DNA from: Taxillus chinensis
Taxonomy: Eukaryota; Streptophyta; Magnoliopsida; Santalales; Loranthaceae
DNA length: 64,000 nucleotides
Direction: 5' to 3'
Assembly: GCA_023512835.1 (NCBI GenBank)
Contig: CM042090.1
Location: 2,488,826-2,552,825 of the forward strand
Shown: positions 21,741 through 33,484 of the stretch, one piece after another
How the letters are laid out: every line of letters starts with the position of its first letter
Numbering within the stretch: the first letter of the stretch is position 1
The notes under the pieces: model-generated
Database searches by the model: none
Told to the model about the DNA's origin: nothing
The model's input: the letters and a program-made list of their open reading frames with translations, nothing else
Made by a program: the position numbers and the translations under genes

Positions 21741-22933
21741 GAACTCCACAACAAAATGGGGTTGTTGAAAGGAAAAATAGGGCTGTCATTGAGATGGGCG
21801 GAACCTTGCTGTTGGAAGCTAATCTTCATGCAAGGTTTTGGATAGAGGTAACTAGAACAGCAGTACATCTCCTGAACAAAGTAACATTAAGACCAAGAAC
21901 AAACTGCACACCCTATGAATTATGGTGTGGGAAGAAGTCAATAGCCAAATACTTCAGAATATTTGGAAGTCCCTACTTTGTGAAGATAAAGGAGCAAGGA
22001 AGAGGAAAGTTTCATGCCAGATCTGAGGAAGGAACATTCGTTGGATACTCATATCAGACAAAGGGATATAGAGTTTTTCTTCCAAGACTTGGAAAAGTTA
22101 TAACTTCAAGTGAAGTTAAAGTGGATGAAAATTGGAAGAAAGATGTAACTGAGGATGAGAATCCATATTTTGAAGTAGCAGAACCTCAGATGGACGAAGA
22201 AACTGAGCATGAAAAAGAAAAGAAAGACGAGGATACAGACTCAGAGAAGTCTAATGAAGAAGAGAGGGAAGAGTCCAATCCTGGAGAAGATTCAACTAAA
22301 AAGAGCCAAAAACAGTTGGAGAAGCAGTAGAGGATGAAGCTTGGATCACAACAATGAATGATGAGCTGGACCAAATTGAAAAGAACAAGACATGGGAGCT
22401 AGTTCCTAGACCAAAGAGCAAAAATGTCATCGGAACAAAGTGGTGTTCAGAAATAAACTGAATGAAGATGGCAAGGTTGTTAGGAACAAGGCTAGACTGG
22501 TATACAAGGGATAATCTCAGATTGAGGGTATAGATGTTGATGAAACATTTGCACCAGTAGCAAGGCTAGAAACGATCAGGATGTTTCTTGCATTGGCAGC
22601 ACATAAGAGGTTCAAAGTATATCTAATGGAAGTGAAGTCTACATTTCTGAATGGATTGCTAAAAGAGAAAGTTTATATTGAGCAACCAGATGGAGTACAG
22701 ATTGCTGATGATGAGACACATGTGTGCAGGTTAAAGAAAGCCTTGTATGGCCTGAAGCAGGCTCCTAGAGCATGGTATAGCTGACTAGATGGGTATTTAA
22801 AAAGGATGAATTTCAGTAGAGGAATAGTGGATCATAACTTGTATATACTGAATTCAGACAGAGATCAGCTAGCTACCATAGTCTATGTAGATGACATTAT
22901 ATTCGGAGGAAGTCACTCAGGATTATGTGAAGA
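21741..22933 (+). pseudogene. Copia 2 integrase C-terminus and first half of RT
   Basis: Starts in the integrase at TPQQNGVVERKNRA, which carries the catalytic Glu. It continues through YELWCGKKS, FHARSEEGTFVGYS and an acidic linker to a TAG at about 22328. RT motifs continue in other frames: NKTWELVPRPKSK, a TAA at 22512-22514 where a sense codon is expected, [26 protein letters not shown], and a TGA at 22782-22784. The intact catalytic motif YVDDIIFGG lies near 22884. The block ends at the GAAGA target site of copia 3. Confidence 0.88.
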
Positions 22934-23818
22934 TAATATTCCCAGGTTCCAAGCACAGTTATCTTTAAATAAGGGTATGTATACAGAGAGGGGGGTGAAT
23001 CTGTATACTATAAAACTTTTCCTTAAGTTTTATGAGTAGGATACTTTTGAGAGTTTGCACTAATAGATGTGGTCTTCGTTTGAGTGATATTTTAATGTCT
23101 CATGTAATATCAGTCACAAGCAAGCATGTATGAGAAAGAAAAGACAGAGACACACAATATAAGTGGTTCGATCAATGTGATCTACTCCACGGTGGTGAGG
23201 GTGTACCTACACCGAGTCTAATCCACTATTTTCTTTTCATACAGTAGGGTCCAGCCCTTGTTACAATTGGATCAACTCTTTCTTATATTCAATGCAAATA
23301 CACAAACAGTATTGCTCCAGAATTTACTCACTGTAAGAATCCGTCTAACGCAATCTGCTCTTGCGTTGATGACCATTTTCTATGCTCGACCTTCAATCAC
23401 TTCTATATTAGACTCACGATCTATTCTTTGAATGTATGAGGAAGTAGAACAGATTAACTCACTGTTATCTTTTCTTCGATTTTCCTCTCTCTCTCTCTGT
23501 ATTTTTCAACTACTCCGCGTCACCTCTTGAATCTACTCTGATACGTTTCTTGTCTGTACAAAGTATATTTTTGGCGTGTTATATTTAAGTCAAGCATATT
23601 CCTTGCTTTTATAGGTCGGCACCAGTCAAAAACCCTTCATCTAGGGTTTACCATGTTTCTCCCTTCGATCTTCACCGTTGAAACATGTTAAACCACATGC
23701 GAATGATGTCCACGTGTTTTCCAGTACTTAGCGTACTTGAAACCGCTGTCTGGGTAATGACTTACAGAAACGATGAGCTTCAGCACGTTTTGCTCCTTTG
23801 TAGTGCACTCTGCTCCTT
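22934..23818 (-). repeat. Copia 3 3' LTR, truncated
   Basis: Aligns with 27675-28558 with few differences. The outermost dinucleotide is mutated (TAATATTCCC where the partner has TGATATTCCC). The alignment stops abruptly at 23818, where integrase-linker coding sequence begins. Confidence 0.92.
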
Positions 23819-24914
23819 CAAAATCTGGATTCTCATCCTCGGTTACATCCTTCTTCCAATTTTCATCCACTTTAACTTCACTTGAAGTTTTAACTTTTCC
23901 AACTCTTGGAAGAAAGACTCTATATCCCTTTGTCTGATATGAGTATCCAACGAATGTTTCTTCCTCCGATCTGGCATGAAACTTTCCTCTTCCTTGCTTC
24001 TTTATCTTCACGAAGCAAGAACTTCCAAATATTCTGAAGTATTTGGCTGTTGACTTCTTCCCACACCATAATTCATAGGGTGTGCAGTCTGTTCTTGGTC
24101 TTAATGTTACTCTGTTCAGAAGACGTACTGTTGTTCTTGTTGCCTCTATCCAAAACCTTGCATGAAGATTAGCTTCCAGCAGAAGAGTTCTGCCTATTTC
24201 AATGATAGCCCTATTCTTCCTTTCAACGACCTCATTTTGTTGTGGAGTTCTTGCTGCTAACAGTTGATGCTTAATCCCATGTTTATTCAGATATCTCTCA
24301 AAGGCTTCATTTGTAAACTCAGTACCCTGATCAGATCTCAGAATCTTTATCTTTCGACCACAGACATTTTCAGCCATTCTCCAATACTTGTTGAAACAGT
24401 CCAGAGCTTCTGTCTTGTGCTTCAAGTACATAATGCAGGTTCTTCTGATGAAATCATCCACAAATAGAATGAAATACCTTTCACCATTGAATCCCTTGTT
24501 CCTCATTGGTCCACACAGGTCCGTATGCACAATGTCTAGAGCTGCTTTTGAACTATACCCCTTCACATGGTAGTGAAATCTGGTTTGTTTTCTATGTAAG
24601 CATGCTGAGCAAACATGCTCTCTTTCACTTTTAATATCTGGGAGATCTCTAATAGCCTTGCAATTTACAAGTCTTCTCATGTTCTTCTGATTCAGATGTC
24701 CCAATCTTTTGTGCCAGAGTTCATTTTCTTTTACCTTTGTAATATGATAGCTATGAGTCTTGTCTTCATCAATGACATACAAGTCCCCATCTGTCCTTCT
24801 TCCAGCTGCTACTGTATTGTCATTTTCTCTTTTCACCTGACAACCAGTTTTAGTAAAGGTCACTTCATGACCTGCATCACACAGCTGACTGACGGATGCT
24901 AAATTGTATTTCAA
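23819..24914 (-). pseudogene. Copia 3 integrase, fused into LTR
   Basis: Reads GAG-pre-integrase zinc region LWHKRLGHLNQKNMRRL to CSACLHRKQ, then HTDLCGPM, LRSDQGTEFTNEAF and PQQNEVVERKNRA, giving D, D and E, and the C-terminal FHARSEEETFVGYS. The reading frame is open for about 365 codons and then runs into LTR sequence at the deletion junction. The frame after it is artificial. No RT follows. PQQNE replaces the usual PQQNG. Confidence 0.87.
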
Positions 24915-24953
24915 TCCTTCAACATGTAGAACATCCTTCAGCTTATTCTTTCC

Positions 24954-25595
24954 CTATTTGGCTGATCCTAGCCCCTTGATCTTCAGTGAGCTATCATTGT
25001 CAAACCTTACTTTACTAGATTTGTCTTTGTTTACATCTGATAGTTTCTTCAGGTCACCAGTCATGTGACCTGAGCAGCCACTATCAAGGATCCACTGTCT
25101 ATCCTTGATGTCTGCTTTCAATGCAATCTCAGCAATGTAAGCCACTTATTTCCCTTTAGCCATGTAAACTTGTTTTACTTTAAACTTGAAGCGCTCTCCC
25201 TGTTTTACTTTAGACTTGAAGCACTCCCCCTGAGATGTAGGCTTCATAGTCTTCTGAGATGCTATCACTTTCCTTTTCTCTTGAACTTTCACAGTATCCT
25301 TTTTATTATTCTGCTCGGGAATAAGTACTTTTCTTGCACTGTGTCGTTCACTCCCGCAATTATCACAAACATCCAAGTCCGAAAGTACAGTAAACTTGTT
25401 ACTTGTGGTAATGAGCTTTGGCTTCCACCAGCATGAAGTTTCTTCATGACCTTGTTTCTGACAGTAAGTGCAGAAACTTCTAACCGGTTTCTTTCTTTCC
25501 TCCTGATGCAAGTTCCTTGTGAATGTCTTCATTACAGTTCTAGGACTTTGCACCGAATACCTCCACCAATAGTGTATGGCCATGTGTCCCCACAC
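24954..25595 (-). pseudogene. Copia 3 zinc-knuckle region and protease
   Basis: Contains CTYCQKQGHEETSC (a C-C-H-C knuckle) and a degenerate CDNCGSERHS. After a stop near 25146 it continues with the protease motif WILDSGCSGHMTGD with intact DSG. A stop near 24954 separates it from the integrase frame. Confidence 0.78.
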
Positions 25596-25616
25596 TGCAC
25601 AGTAGTAGCAGTGACT

Positions 25617-27542
25617 CTAAAAGCTAGTGTTGTTCACCCTCTGAACAACTGGGATCTTCTTCAAAATAGGCCTGGCCTTGAGGGTTGGTTTCAAAGGTTT
25701 ACCTTCTTTCTTGAGGGGCACCCGAACACTTGAAGAAATGACAATTGCATTAGATTTCTTCACATTCTTGGAATGCTTAGATTTTTGAACGCATTTGGTC
25801 ACTCCATTGAGCTTGGACTCCTTCGGATGTCTCTCCATCTTCTCATCATTTACACCACCCTTCCCTTTCATGTTGCTCGGGATCACGTCATTCACTCTCT
25901 CCATTTCATCTAGTGAATTGTCATGGGAAAAAGGATTGACTACCTTCGTAGGATTATTTGAATTGACAGCCATTCCCGTAACATGCGATGTCGCCCTGTT
26001 CTTCTGAGCGTCTGGTGCTGTGATGAGTGATCTGATCTGGGAGCTGCCAGAGGTTGAGGCTTGACGGGCTCCGTCTTTTGAGATCTTCTGTTGAAGGCCT
26101 ACCAGTTCTTCTTCAAGAAAATTGATTGTGGTGTCTCTGGTGGTAAGTTCTGTGATGATATCATCACAAATCTTGATATGCTCCTCTAACTTGAGCTTTA
26201 GATTGATAATCTCCTCGCAGAACGCCTTGGAGTCCACCAACACCCTATCCTTCTCACCTCTGATTTCACCAAGCTCTTCCTTGGCTAGCTTGAGCTCTCC
26301 CTTGAGCTACTTTATCCTGCAACCTCTCTTGCAGATCTCCTCAGTAGCAAGCTCTAGCTTCTCCTCCAGATCTACTTCTTCTTCTAGTGCCTCAACCTCC
26401 TCAGAGGCAGTGCTACCATTGTCTACCTCTATCTTGGCGACAAAGGCAGAATCTGATGAACATTCCTCTTCATCATTAGATTCAGTAATCCGGCTCATGT
26501 AGTTCTTGTGTGAGCCCTTCTTCTTCTGTGGAGCTGCTGGTCTACTTGTGGAATAACTTCTTCGGTATGATGACTTCTTCCACTTTGTATCCTCTTCATC
26601 TGAGGCTACATCATCTGAGTCATTAGCTTTCACTTTGCATTGAGATGCAAAGTGCCCCCGCTTTCCACATTTAAAACATCTGAGGGAAAGCCCTCCTTTC
26701 CCTTTTCCTCCAGCTTGCTTTCCTGCTCCACTCTTTCTGAATTTTCTGGTGAAGTAGGCTACCACCTCATCTTCACCATCTTTATTGTCACTGTCCTCTT
26801 GTTCGTCTGAGGACTCAGCTTCCTTCTTTAATTTTAATTTTCTCATAGCCTTGAAGGCTACTTCTTTTGATTCCTTGGCTGTGGGCTGGGATGTAGATGT
26901 AGATGGCTCTTCATAAGAGTGTGGCTTCATCTCGAATGCAATCAAACCGCATTGCAACTCCTGCAATGACATTATCTCCAGGTCTCTGCTGTTTTCCAAA
27001 ACTTTCACCCTTGGAATGAATCTTTTGGGTAGAACTCTCAATACCTTTTTTACTATGGAAAAGTTCCTTTTATGTTTGCCATGACTTCGCATGTCATTGA
27101 CAATTTCTGTTAATCGTACAAAGAACTCCTGTATACTCTCTTGCTCCTCCATCTTGAGAGCTTCGAATCTCTGAGTATATAGTTGCAGCTTGGTTTCCTT
27201 TAGTCTGCCATCACCTTGATAGACACTTTCGAATTTATCCCATAAATCCTTCGCAACCCTGTAGTCCATCACCTTTGCATATTCAGAGTCTGTGAGTGCT
27301 GATGTAATGACACTCAGAGCTCTACCATTTAACTCATAGGTTCTTCTTTCAGCTTCTGTGGGTTCTCTGTCATTGGATGGTTGTATATATCCGTCTCTGA
27401 TTACCCGCTCAACGTCCATACCCATGGACATAAACACAGTCTCCATCCTTGCTCTCCACATCTTATAATTTGTGCCAATAAAGACAGGCACTCTCTTAAC
27501 GTAGTTGGAGCTGGTACTCGGTCCGCTTATTGGAATCTCCAT
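25617..27542 (-). pseudogene. Copia 3 gag
   Basis: Begins MEIPISGPSTSS and continues with the copia Gag core (FIGTNYKMWRARME, LWDKFESVYQG, QEFFVRLTEIVNDM), the LTR-element 'UBN2/DUF4219' type. One knuckle CFKCGKRGHFASQC lies near 26660. An acidic/basic coiled-coil region extends across a single stop at about 26304-26306 to 25617. About 620 codons in total, long for copia Gag, as in the SIRE lineage. Confidence 0.83.
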
Positions 27543-27660
27543 TTAAAGACTTTTGCTTGGTCACTAAGCTGTTAAGCTACAGATCTCAAACAACACTAAC
27601 TTATCAAGTTGTGTGATCACTTCTCCATAGAGTGATAGATCTGCCTCCAGTGAGAACTTA

Positions 27661-27672
27661 GCTCTGATACCA
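27661..27672 (-). other. Primer binding site of copia 3
   Basis: Minus strand TGGTATCAGAGC lies two bases from the LTR end at 27675; initiator tRNA-Met type. Confidence 0.92.
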
Positions 27673-27674
27673 AT

Positions 27675-29210
27675 TGATATTCCCAGGTTCCAAGCACAGT
27701 TATCTTTAAATAAGGGTTTGTATACAGAGAGGGGGGTGAATCTATATACTATAAAACTTTTCCTTAAGTTTTATGAGTAGAATACTTTGGAGAGTTTGCA
27801 CTAATAGATGTGGTCTTCGTTTGAGTGATATTTTAATGTCTCATGCAATATCAGTCACAAGCAAGCATGTATGAGAAAGAAAAGACAGAGACACACAATA
27901 TACGTGGTTCGATCAATGTGATCTACTCCACGGTGGTGAGGGTGTACCTACACCGAGTCCAATCCACTATTTTCTTTTCATACAGTAGGGTCCAGCCCTT
28001 GTTACAATTGGATCAACTCTCTATTATATTCAATGCAAATACACAACAGTATTGCTCCAGAATTTACTCACTATAAAAATCTATCTAACATAATTTGTTC
28101 CTATGTTGATGACCGTTTGCTATGCTCGACCTTCAATCACTTCTATACTAGACTCACGATCTATTCTTTGAATGTATGAGGAAGTAGAACAGATTAATTC
28201 ACTGTTATCTCTTCTTCGATTTTCCTCTCTCTCTCTCTATATTTTTCAACTACTCCGCGTCACCTCTTGTATCTACTCTGATACGTTTCTTGTCTGCACA
28301 AAGTATATTTTTGGCGTGTTATATTTAAGTCAAGCATATTCCTTACTTTTATAGGTCAACACTAGTCAGAAACCCTTCGTCTAGGGTTTAGCATGTTTCT
28401 CCCTTCGATCTTCACCATTGAAATATGTTAAACCACATGCGAATGATGTCCACATGTTTTCCAGTACGTAGCGTACTTGAAACCGTTGTCTGGGTAATGA
28501 CTTACAGAAACGGTGAGCTTTAGCGCGTTTTGCTCCTTTGTAATGCACTCTGCTCCTTTGCCTAGCCACAGCCTCGGAGATACTGCCTCGTAGCTTTTCT
28601 ACGAGTCTATGAGTCTTTCTCTTTGATTCTTCGAGTCTGAGTCTTCGAACCAAGGGCATTTGATCTTCCAATTCTTCTGCTCTCTGGCTTCGAAGCTAGG
28701 TCAGAACCAGTGCTTAACTGACATCTCATTCTACGAGCCTAAGAGCTCTACGAGTCTTCGAGTCAGTGATCACCATATTCTGCCTTGGCTGAATAACTGC
28801 CTATGGGTCTCTACACCAGGTCTACGACCCTGAGAGCCAATCTACGACCCTGTTAACTTTGACTCTACGAGTCTTCGCTTCATGTCTGCGAGACGCGGCT
28901 CTGCACCTGTCCACACCTTGGATCTTTGCAACTACGACCCTTCGACCCAGTGGCCCCTTAAGGCTTCGACTATGTGGTCCTTCGAGGGTGCTACGAGCCT
29001 CATGGTCTGATGGTCTACGACCTTCGAGTCTTCTGATCTACGACCTTCTGAATGTACATAGGTAGACTCCCTCTACGAGCTCACTCTAAGAGATCACTCT
29101 ACGAAGTTATCCAACCAAGTACGGATCTTCAACCTAGACCTTCAAGCTTGCGGATTCCGTTTCCTGTAACATGTTGACAACAATGACAACTCAACCTCGC
29201 GGGAACAACA
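27675..29210 (-). repeat. Copia 3 5' LTR, full length
   Basis: Minus-strand LTR from TGTTGTTCCCGCGAGG (29210) to GGGAATATCA (27675); 1536 bp. Its U3 (about 28570-29110) is filled with CTACGAGTCTTCGAG-type words. A minus-strand TATAAAAG lies near 28348, and a GA-rich run (CTCTCTCTCT on the plus strand) near 28225. Confidence 0.92.
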
Positions 29211-30119
29211 GAAGAATTTGCCAAGAGAAAGAGTGATGAATTTGAAATGTCTCTCATAGGAGAATTAACATACTTCTTGGGATTACAGATCAGGCAGGCT
29301 GCTGAAGTAATCTTTATATTACAGCACAAGTATGCCAAAGAACTGTTAAAGAAGTATGGTATGAATGATAGCAGGCTTGTTGGAATACCAATCGCTATAG
29401 GCTGCAAATTACACAAAGATAAGGAAGGCGTGAGTGTAAATCAGAAAGAGTATCGAGGCATGATTGGAAGCCTCCTATATATTACAGCCTTCCAACCTGA
29501 TCTTATGCAAGCTGTGTGTCAAGCAAGTATATATCAAGTAGACCCGAAGGAATCCCACTTGCTGGTAGTCAAGCGAATTCTTAGATACCTACAAGGTACA
29601 CTGGAAATGGGACTGTGGTATCCATCTAAGGATTCAATTGAACTACAGGCTTACACTGATGCAGACTGGGCTGGAAATATTGATGGTAGACGTTTTACCA
29701 GTGGCTGCAGTTTTTATCTGGGTTCAAAGTGTGTTGCATGGTTGAGCCGTAAACAGAATAGTGTGTCCTGCAGCACAGCCGAAGCTAAATATGTGGCTGC
29801 AAATGCTACATATAATCAAGTGGTATGGATGAACACTCAACTGTCAGACTTGGGAGTGAATGTGGAGTTACCTGTCAATATTTGGTGTGACAACCAGAGT
29901 GCAATTAATATTAGCAGGAATCCCGTTCAGCATTCAAAGACCAAGCACATCGACTATATATACCACTACATCAAAGAACAAGTGGAAAAGGGAAATGTAC
30001 AACTGGTGTATGTTCCAACCCAGGAGCAAACTGCTGATATTCTCACCAAACCTCTATCCATCAACTTGTTTGATACACACAGACGCGGGCTATTTGTGCA
30101 ACTTCCTCCCTCTGCCTAA
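29211..30119 (+). pseudogene. Copia 2 RT C-terminus and RNase H
   Basis: Resumes RT directly after the copia 3 insertion (DEFEMSLIGELTYFLGLQI) in an open frame to a stop at 30119. RNase H motifs are YTDADWAGNIDGR, SCSTAEAKYVAA (one catalytic Glu replaced by Lys in the usual AEAEY), CDNQSAINIS, KTKHIDYIYHYI and TADILTKPL. This is the longest intact frame of copia 2. Confidence 0.9.
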
Positions 30120-30303
30120 TGGTGTGGAGAGTGTTCCCCCCTCTCAGCTTTGCAATTGGTTGGCAAAAGGGGAGAAGAAAGTTGTGTGCAGGGAGAGTAC
30201 AGTGGGAAAAGTTCATGGGGAGCAAAGCATTGTTTTCTAGGCTCCTCGAAGAGTCTAAGGTTTGCGCATTCCGCATGTTGCCAACAATTCCAAAGGGGGA
30301 GAT

Positions 30304-31906
30304 TGTTGTTCCCATGAGGTTGAGTTTTCATTATTGTAAACATTATGTAGAAGCAGAATTCGTAGGGTCGAAGGTCTAGGTCGAAGATCCGTACTTGGTT
30401 GGATAACTTCGTAAAGTGATCTCTTAGAGTGAGCTCGTAGAGGGAGTCTACCTATGTATGTCCTTAACTTGAACATCTGTAGATTCGTAGCCAGTTGGGT
30501 TGAAGGTCATAGATCAGGCGACTCGAAGGTCGTAGACCAGGCAACTCGAAAGTCGAAGGTCGTAGACCAGGCAACTAGAAAGTGGAAGGTTGTAGACTAT
30601 CAGACCATGGAGCTCGAAGCCTTGAAGAGGCACAGGGTCAAAGCCTCAAAGTGCCATAGGGTCGAAGGGTCATAGTTTCACAGACCTAAGGTGCAGACAG
30701 GTGAAGAACCGCGTCTCGTAGACTTGAAGGAAAGACTCATAGAGTTACAGCATGCAGGGTCGTAGAGTCAAAGCTCGCAGAGTTGTAGATTGAAGGACCT
30801 ATTGCAGAGACCCGTGAACAGTTAATCAGCCAAGGCAGAATACAACTGTCATTGACTCGAAGACTCGTAGAGCTCAAAGGCTCATAGAATGAGATGTCAG
30901 TTAAGCACTTATTCTGATCTAGCTTTGAAGCCAGAGAGTAGAAGGAAGTTCGAAGACTCTGACTCGGAGAGTCAAAGATGAAAACTCGTAGACTCGTAGA
31001 AATGCTATGAGGTGGTGGCTAGTCAAAGGAATGAAACGCGCTGCGAAGGAGCAAAATGTGCTGAAGTTCATCGTTTAAGTAAGTCGTTACCCAGGCAGTG
31101 GTTTTAAGTACGCTAAGTACTAAAAAACACGTGGATGTCATCCAAGGGTGGTTTAACATGTTTCAACCGTGAAGTTTGAAGGAAGAAACAGGCTTAACCC
31201 TAACAGAAAGGTTTCTGACTTTGGTCATCCTATAAAAACAAGGAATGTGTCTGACTTGCAGGGAAGTGCCAATAATATTTTTGAGCAGATAAGAAACGTA
31301 TCTGAAGAGAAAAATAGGCGACGTAGAGTAGTTCATACGATATACAGAGAGAGAGGAAGATTGAAAGAGAGATAATAGTGAGTTAATCTGTCTTTCTTCC
31401 TCATACATTCAAAGAATAGATCGTGAGTTCGGCAAGAGGAGTGGTTGAAGGTCGAGCATAGCAAACGGCTGAATACGCAGGAGCAGATTACGTCAGACAG
31501 TTCTTCACAGTGAGTGAGCTCTGGAGTAATATTGTTTCGGTATTTACATTTAAAAGAAAAGAGAGTTGATCCTATTATAACAAGGGTTAGACCCTACTGT
31601 ATTAAAAGAAGATAGTGGATTAGACTCGGTGTAGGTACACCCTCACCCCTGTGGAGTAGATCACATTGATCGAACCACGTAAACCATGTGTCTTTGTTTT
31701 TTACTTTCAATACATACCTGTTGTTTAGTTGATCTTGCATGAGATACTAACATACCACCCAAATAAGAACCACACCTATTGGAATTCCTCTAAAGTATCC
31801 TACTCTTTAAAACTAAAGGAATAGTTTTAAAGTATACATATTCACCTCCCTCTCTGTATACACACACACATACCAAGATGATCACGCTTGGAACCTGGGA
31901 ATATCA
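30304..31906 (+). repeat. Copia 2 3' LTR
   Basis: Begins TGTTGTTCCCATGAGG after the polypurine tract CCAAAGGGGGAGAT and ends GGGAATATCA; 1603 bp. Clearly related to the copia 3 LTR. U3 (30360 to about 31000) is made of GTCGAAGGTCGTAGA-type words. TATAAAAA at 31231-31238, with a GA-rich run near 31345. Confidence 0.92.
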
Positions 31907-32047
31907 GTTGCTTTTTTTTCTTACATATTACATCTTACACATTACAACATAAAATAATAAAAGTGAAAACAAACAAATACGACAAGAAAAACAAATCTAA
32001 AGCTACACAACAAACATAATAAAGATGAACCGATGTGAGTGAGTCTA

Positions 32048-32064
32048 CTCCGGTAGAGTCACCA
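32048..32064 (-). other. Primer binding site of Tat-3 (tRNA-Arg-like)
   Basis: Minus strand TGGTGACTCTACCGGAG directly abuts the LTR end. It parallels TGGCGACTCTACTCGGGA at 39185-39202 with a few changes. Confidence 0.6.
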
Positions 32065-32286
32065 TGTCCAAGATCACTTTTCGGCACTGGTAATGTACCT
32101 CCCCGATTCGATGAAGACTTGGAATTTGGATGGCCGAATGATGAAGACTTGCACGCAGGAACTATAGAGAATGCCCCCTTTTTTTTCGTGAACCTGATGA
32201 GTTGATGGGAGTTCGTTGGGGATGGAAGGAATGAGAAAGGTGAGGATCTTTCCCTCTTTTTTTCTTTTGTTTTGGGCCTGGAAAAC

Positions 32287-32333
<47 letters not shown>

Positions 32334-32408
32334 CTGGGTATTTTCTGGGTATATGTGCTTTACTAGATTTTTTTGTAGAGAGAGAGAGAGAGATAGTGGG
32401 AGCTGTTC

Positions 32409-32475
<67 letters not shown>

Positions 32476-33484
32476 AGGGAGAGAGAGAGGTTCTTTCATT
32501 TTTTTTTTTTGCAGAATATCCCTCTCCCTTTTTTCCCCTTCTTTTTTTTCGTGTGGGGGGAGAGCCTCTATTTATGGGATGGCAGAATTTGGTTGGACCA
32601 TCATTATTGTGCATTTATTACTCTATTATGAGTATCAACATTTTTTATTAGAAGATTCTAGCTTTTGTCTCATGGTTGGACAACCAGTGCGAAAATTAGG
32701 CAGCTTGTGATTGCTTTCTTCGTCTTTTTGTGAGCACATGTGACAGACAGGCGTTGAAAAGCATCTATGACAGCTGGCCAGCTAATAAAAACATATCTCG
32801 TGACTACACAGGAAAGAGCCCGCAGAAAATAAGACCAAATAGCGAAAGTCAAAGGTCAATAGGGTCGAAGTGTTAGCAGGGTCGAAGGTCGGTGGGTCGA
32901 AGGTCAAGGGGCGAAGGGTCGAAAGTTAATCTTAGGGTCAAAGTTCAACCCTCAAAGGTCAAAGGTCGAAGGGTCGAAGGTTAATCTTAGGGTCGAAGGT
33001 CAAACCTCGAAGGTCAAGGGTCGAAGGTCAAGGGTCAAAAGTCAAGGGGCAAAGGGTCGAAGGTTAATCTTAAGGTCAAAGGTCAACCCTCGAAGGTCAA
33101 GGGTCAACGGGTCAAAGGTCAACCCCTGAAGATTCGAAGGCTTCGAACCTTCGAGTCTTCGAGGCTTTTTTTTACAAGCACATTTTCGGGCAGTTTGGCC
33201 AGGGCATTGACGGTCTTTTAGCGAGTTTGTCTTTTTCTTCCGAAAACTGTTTTGGCCATAACTCCTTCATTTTAAGTCGGATTTGAGCACGGTCAAGTGC
33301 GTTAGTCTCCCAATTTCATCCTCTATGTCCTGGTGTTGGCCTTGGGGAACTTTATGGGTTTGTAGCGAAGTTTCTCAACTGTGGGCTTTCCTGGGCATGT
33401 TTAGTGTTCATAAGACATGGTAATTGGAGATAAATATACAAAATGGGGTTAGTATGTCCAACCTAGATAAAATGGGGTCCAACA
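32065..33484 (-). repeat. Tat-3 LTR
   Basis: From TGTTGGACCCC (33484) to GGACA (32065), 1420 bp. A CATAAATAG TATA-like box lies at 32578-32586. It is followed (leftward) by long CT/GA microsatellite tracts at about 32286-32331 and 32378-32490. U3 contains 16 W-box cores at 32847-33122. Confidence 0.68.
32847..33125 (-). promoter_or_regulatory. Array of W-box cores in Tat-3 U3
   Basis: [G/A]GTCAA, i.e. TTGAC[C/T] on the LTR sense strand, starts at 32847, 32854, 32902, 32936, 32957, 32998, 33012, 33026, 33033, 33040, 33074, 33081, 33095, 33102, 33110 and 33117. All are in the same orientation, interleaved with GGTCGAAG words. The array could serve WRKY factors or be a by-product of the short repeat. 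Confidence 0.55.

Larger units (their letters stand above)
22934..29210 (-). mobile_element. Copia 3: internally deleted copia element inserted in copia 2
   Basis: A minus-strand element of 6277 bp flanked by the direct repeat GAAGA (22929-22933 and 29211-29215), a 5-bp target duplication as expected for copia integrase. The 5' LTR is 27675-29210 (1536 bp) and ends TGTTGTTCCC/GGGAATATCA. The left LTR keeps only 885 bp. RT, RNase H and the first ~650 bp of the 3' LTR are deleted. Remaining genes are gag, protease and integrase. Confidence 0.93.
21741..31906 (+). mobile_element. Copia 2: SIRE-like copia element, split by copia 3 and 5'-deleted
   Basis: Two coding blocks (21741-22933 and 29211-30119) and the 3' LTR (30304-31906) belong to one plus-strand copia element. 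Its RT reading frame resumes across copia 3 once one GAAGA target copy is discounted. The front half (5' LTR, gag, protease, first part of integrase) is absent. Copia 1 sits at the 21740 boundary, and beyond it lies unrelated DNA, so a deletion must have removed the rest. LTR sequence shows copia 2 and copia 3 belong to the same family. Confidence 0.87.

Noticed and set aside
32074..32710. Open frames rich in Arg-Glu or Ser-Leu repeats
   Set aside because: They are translations of GA/CT microsatellites within the Tat-3 LTR.
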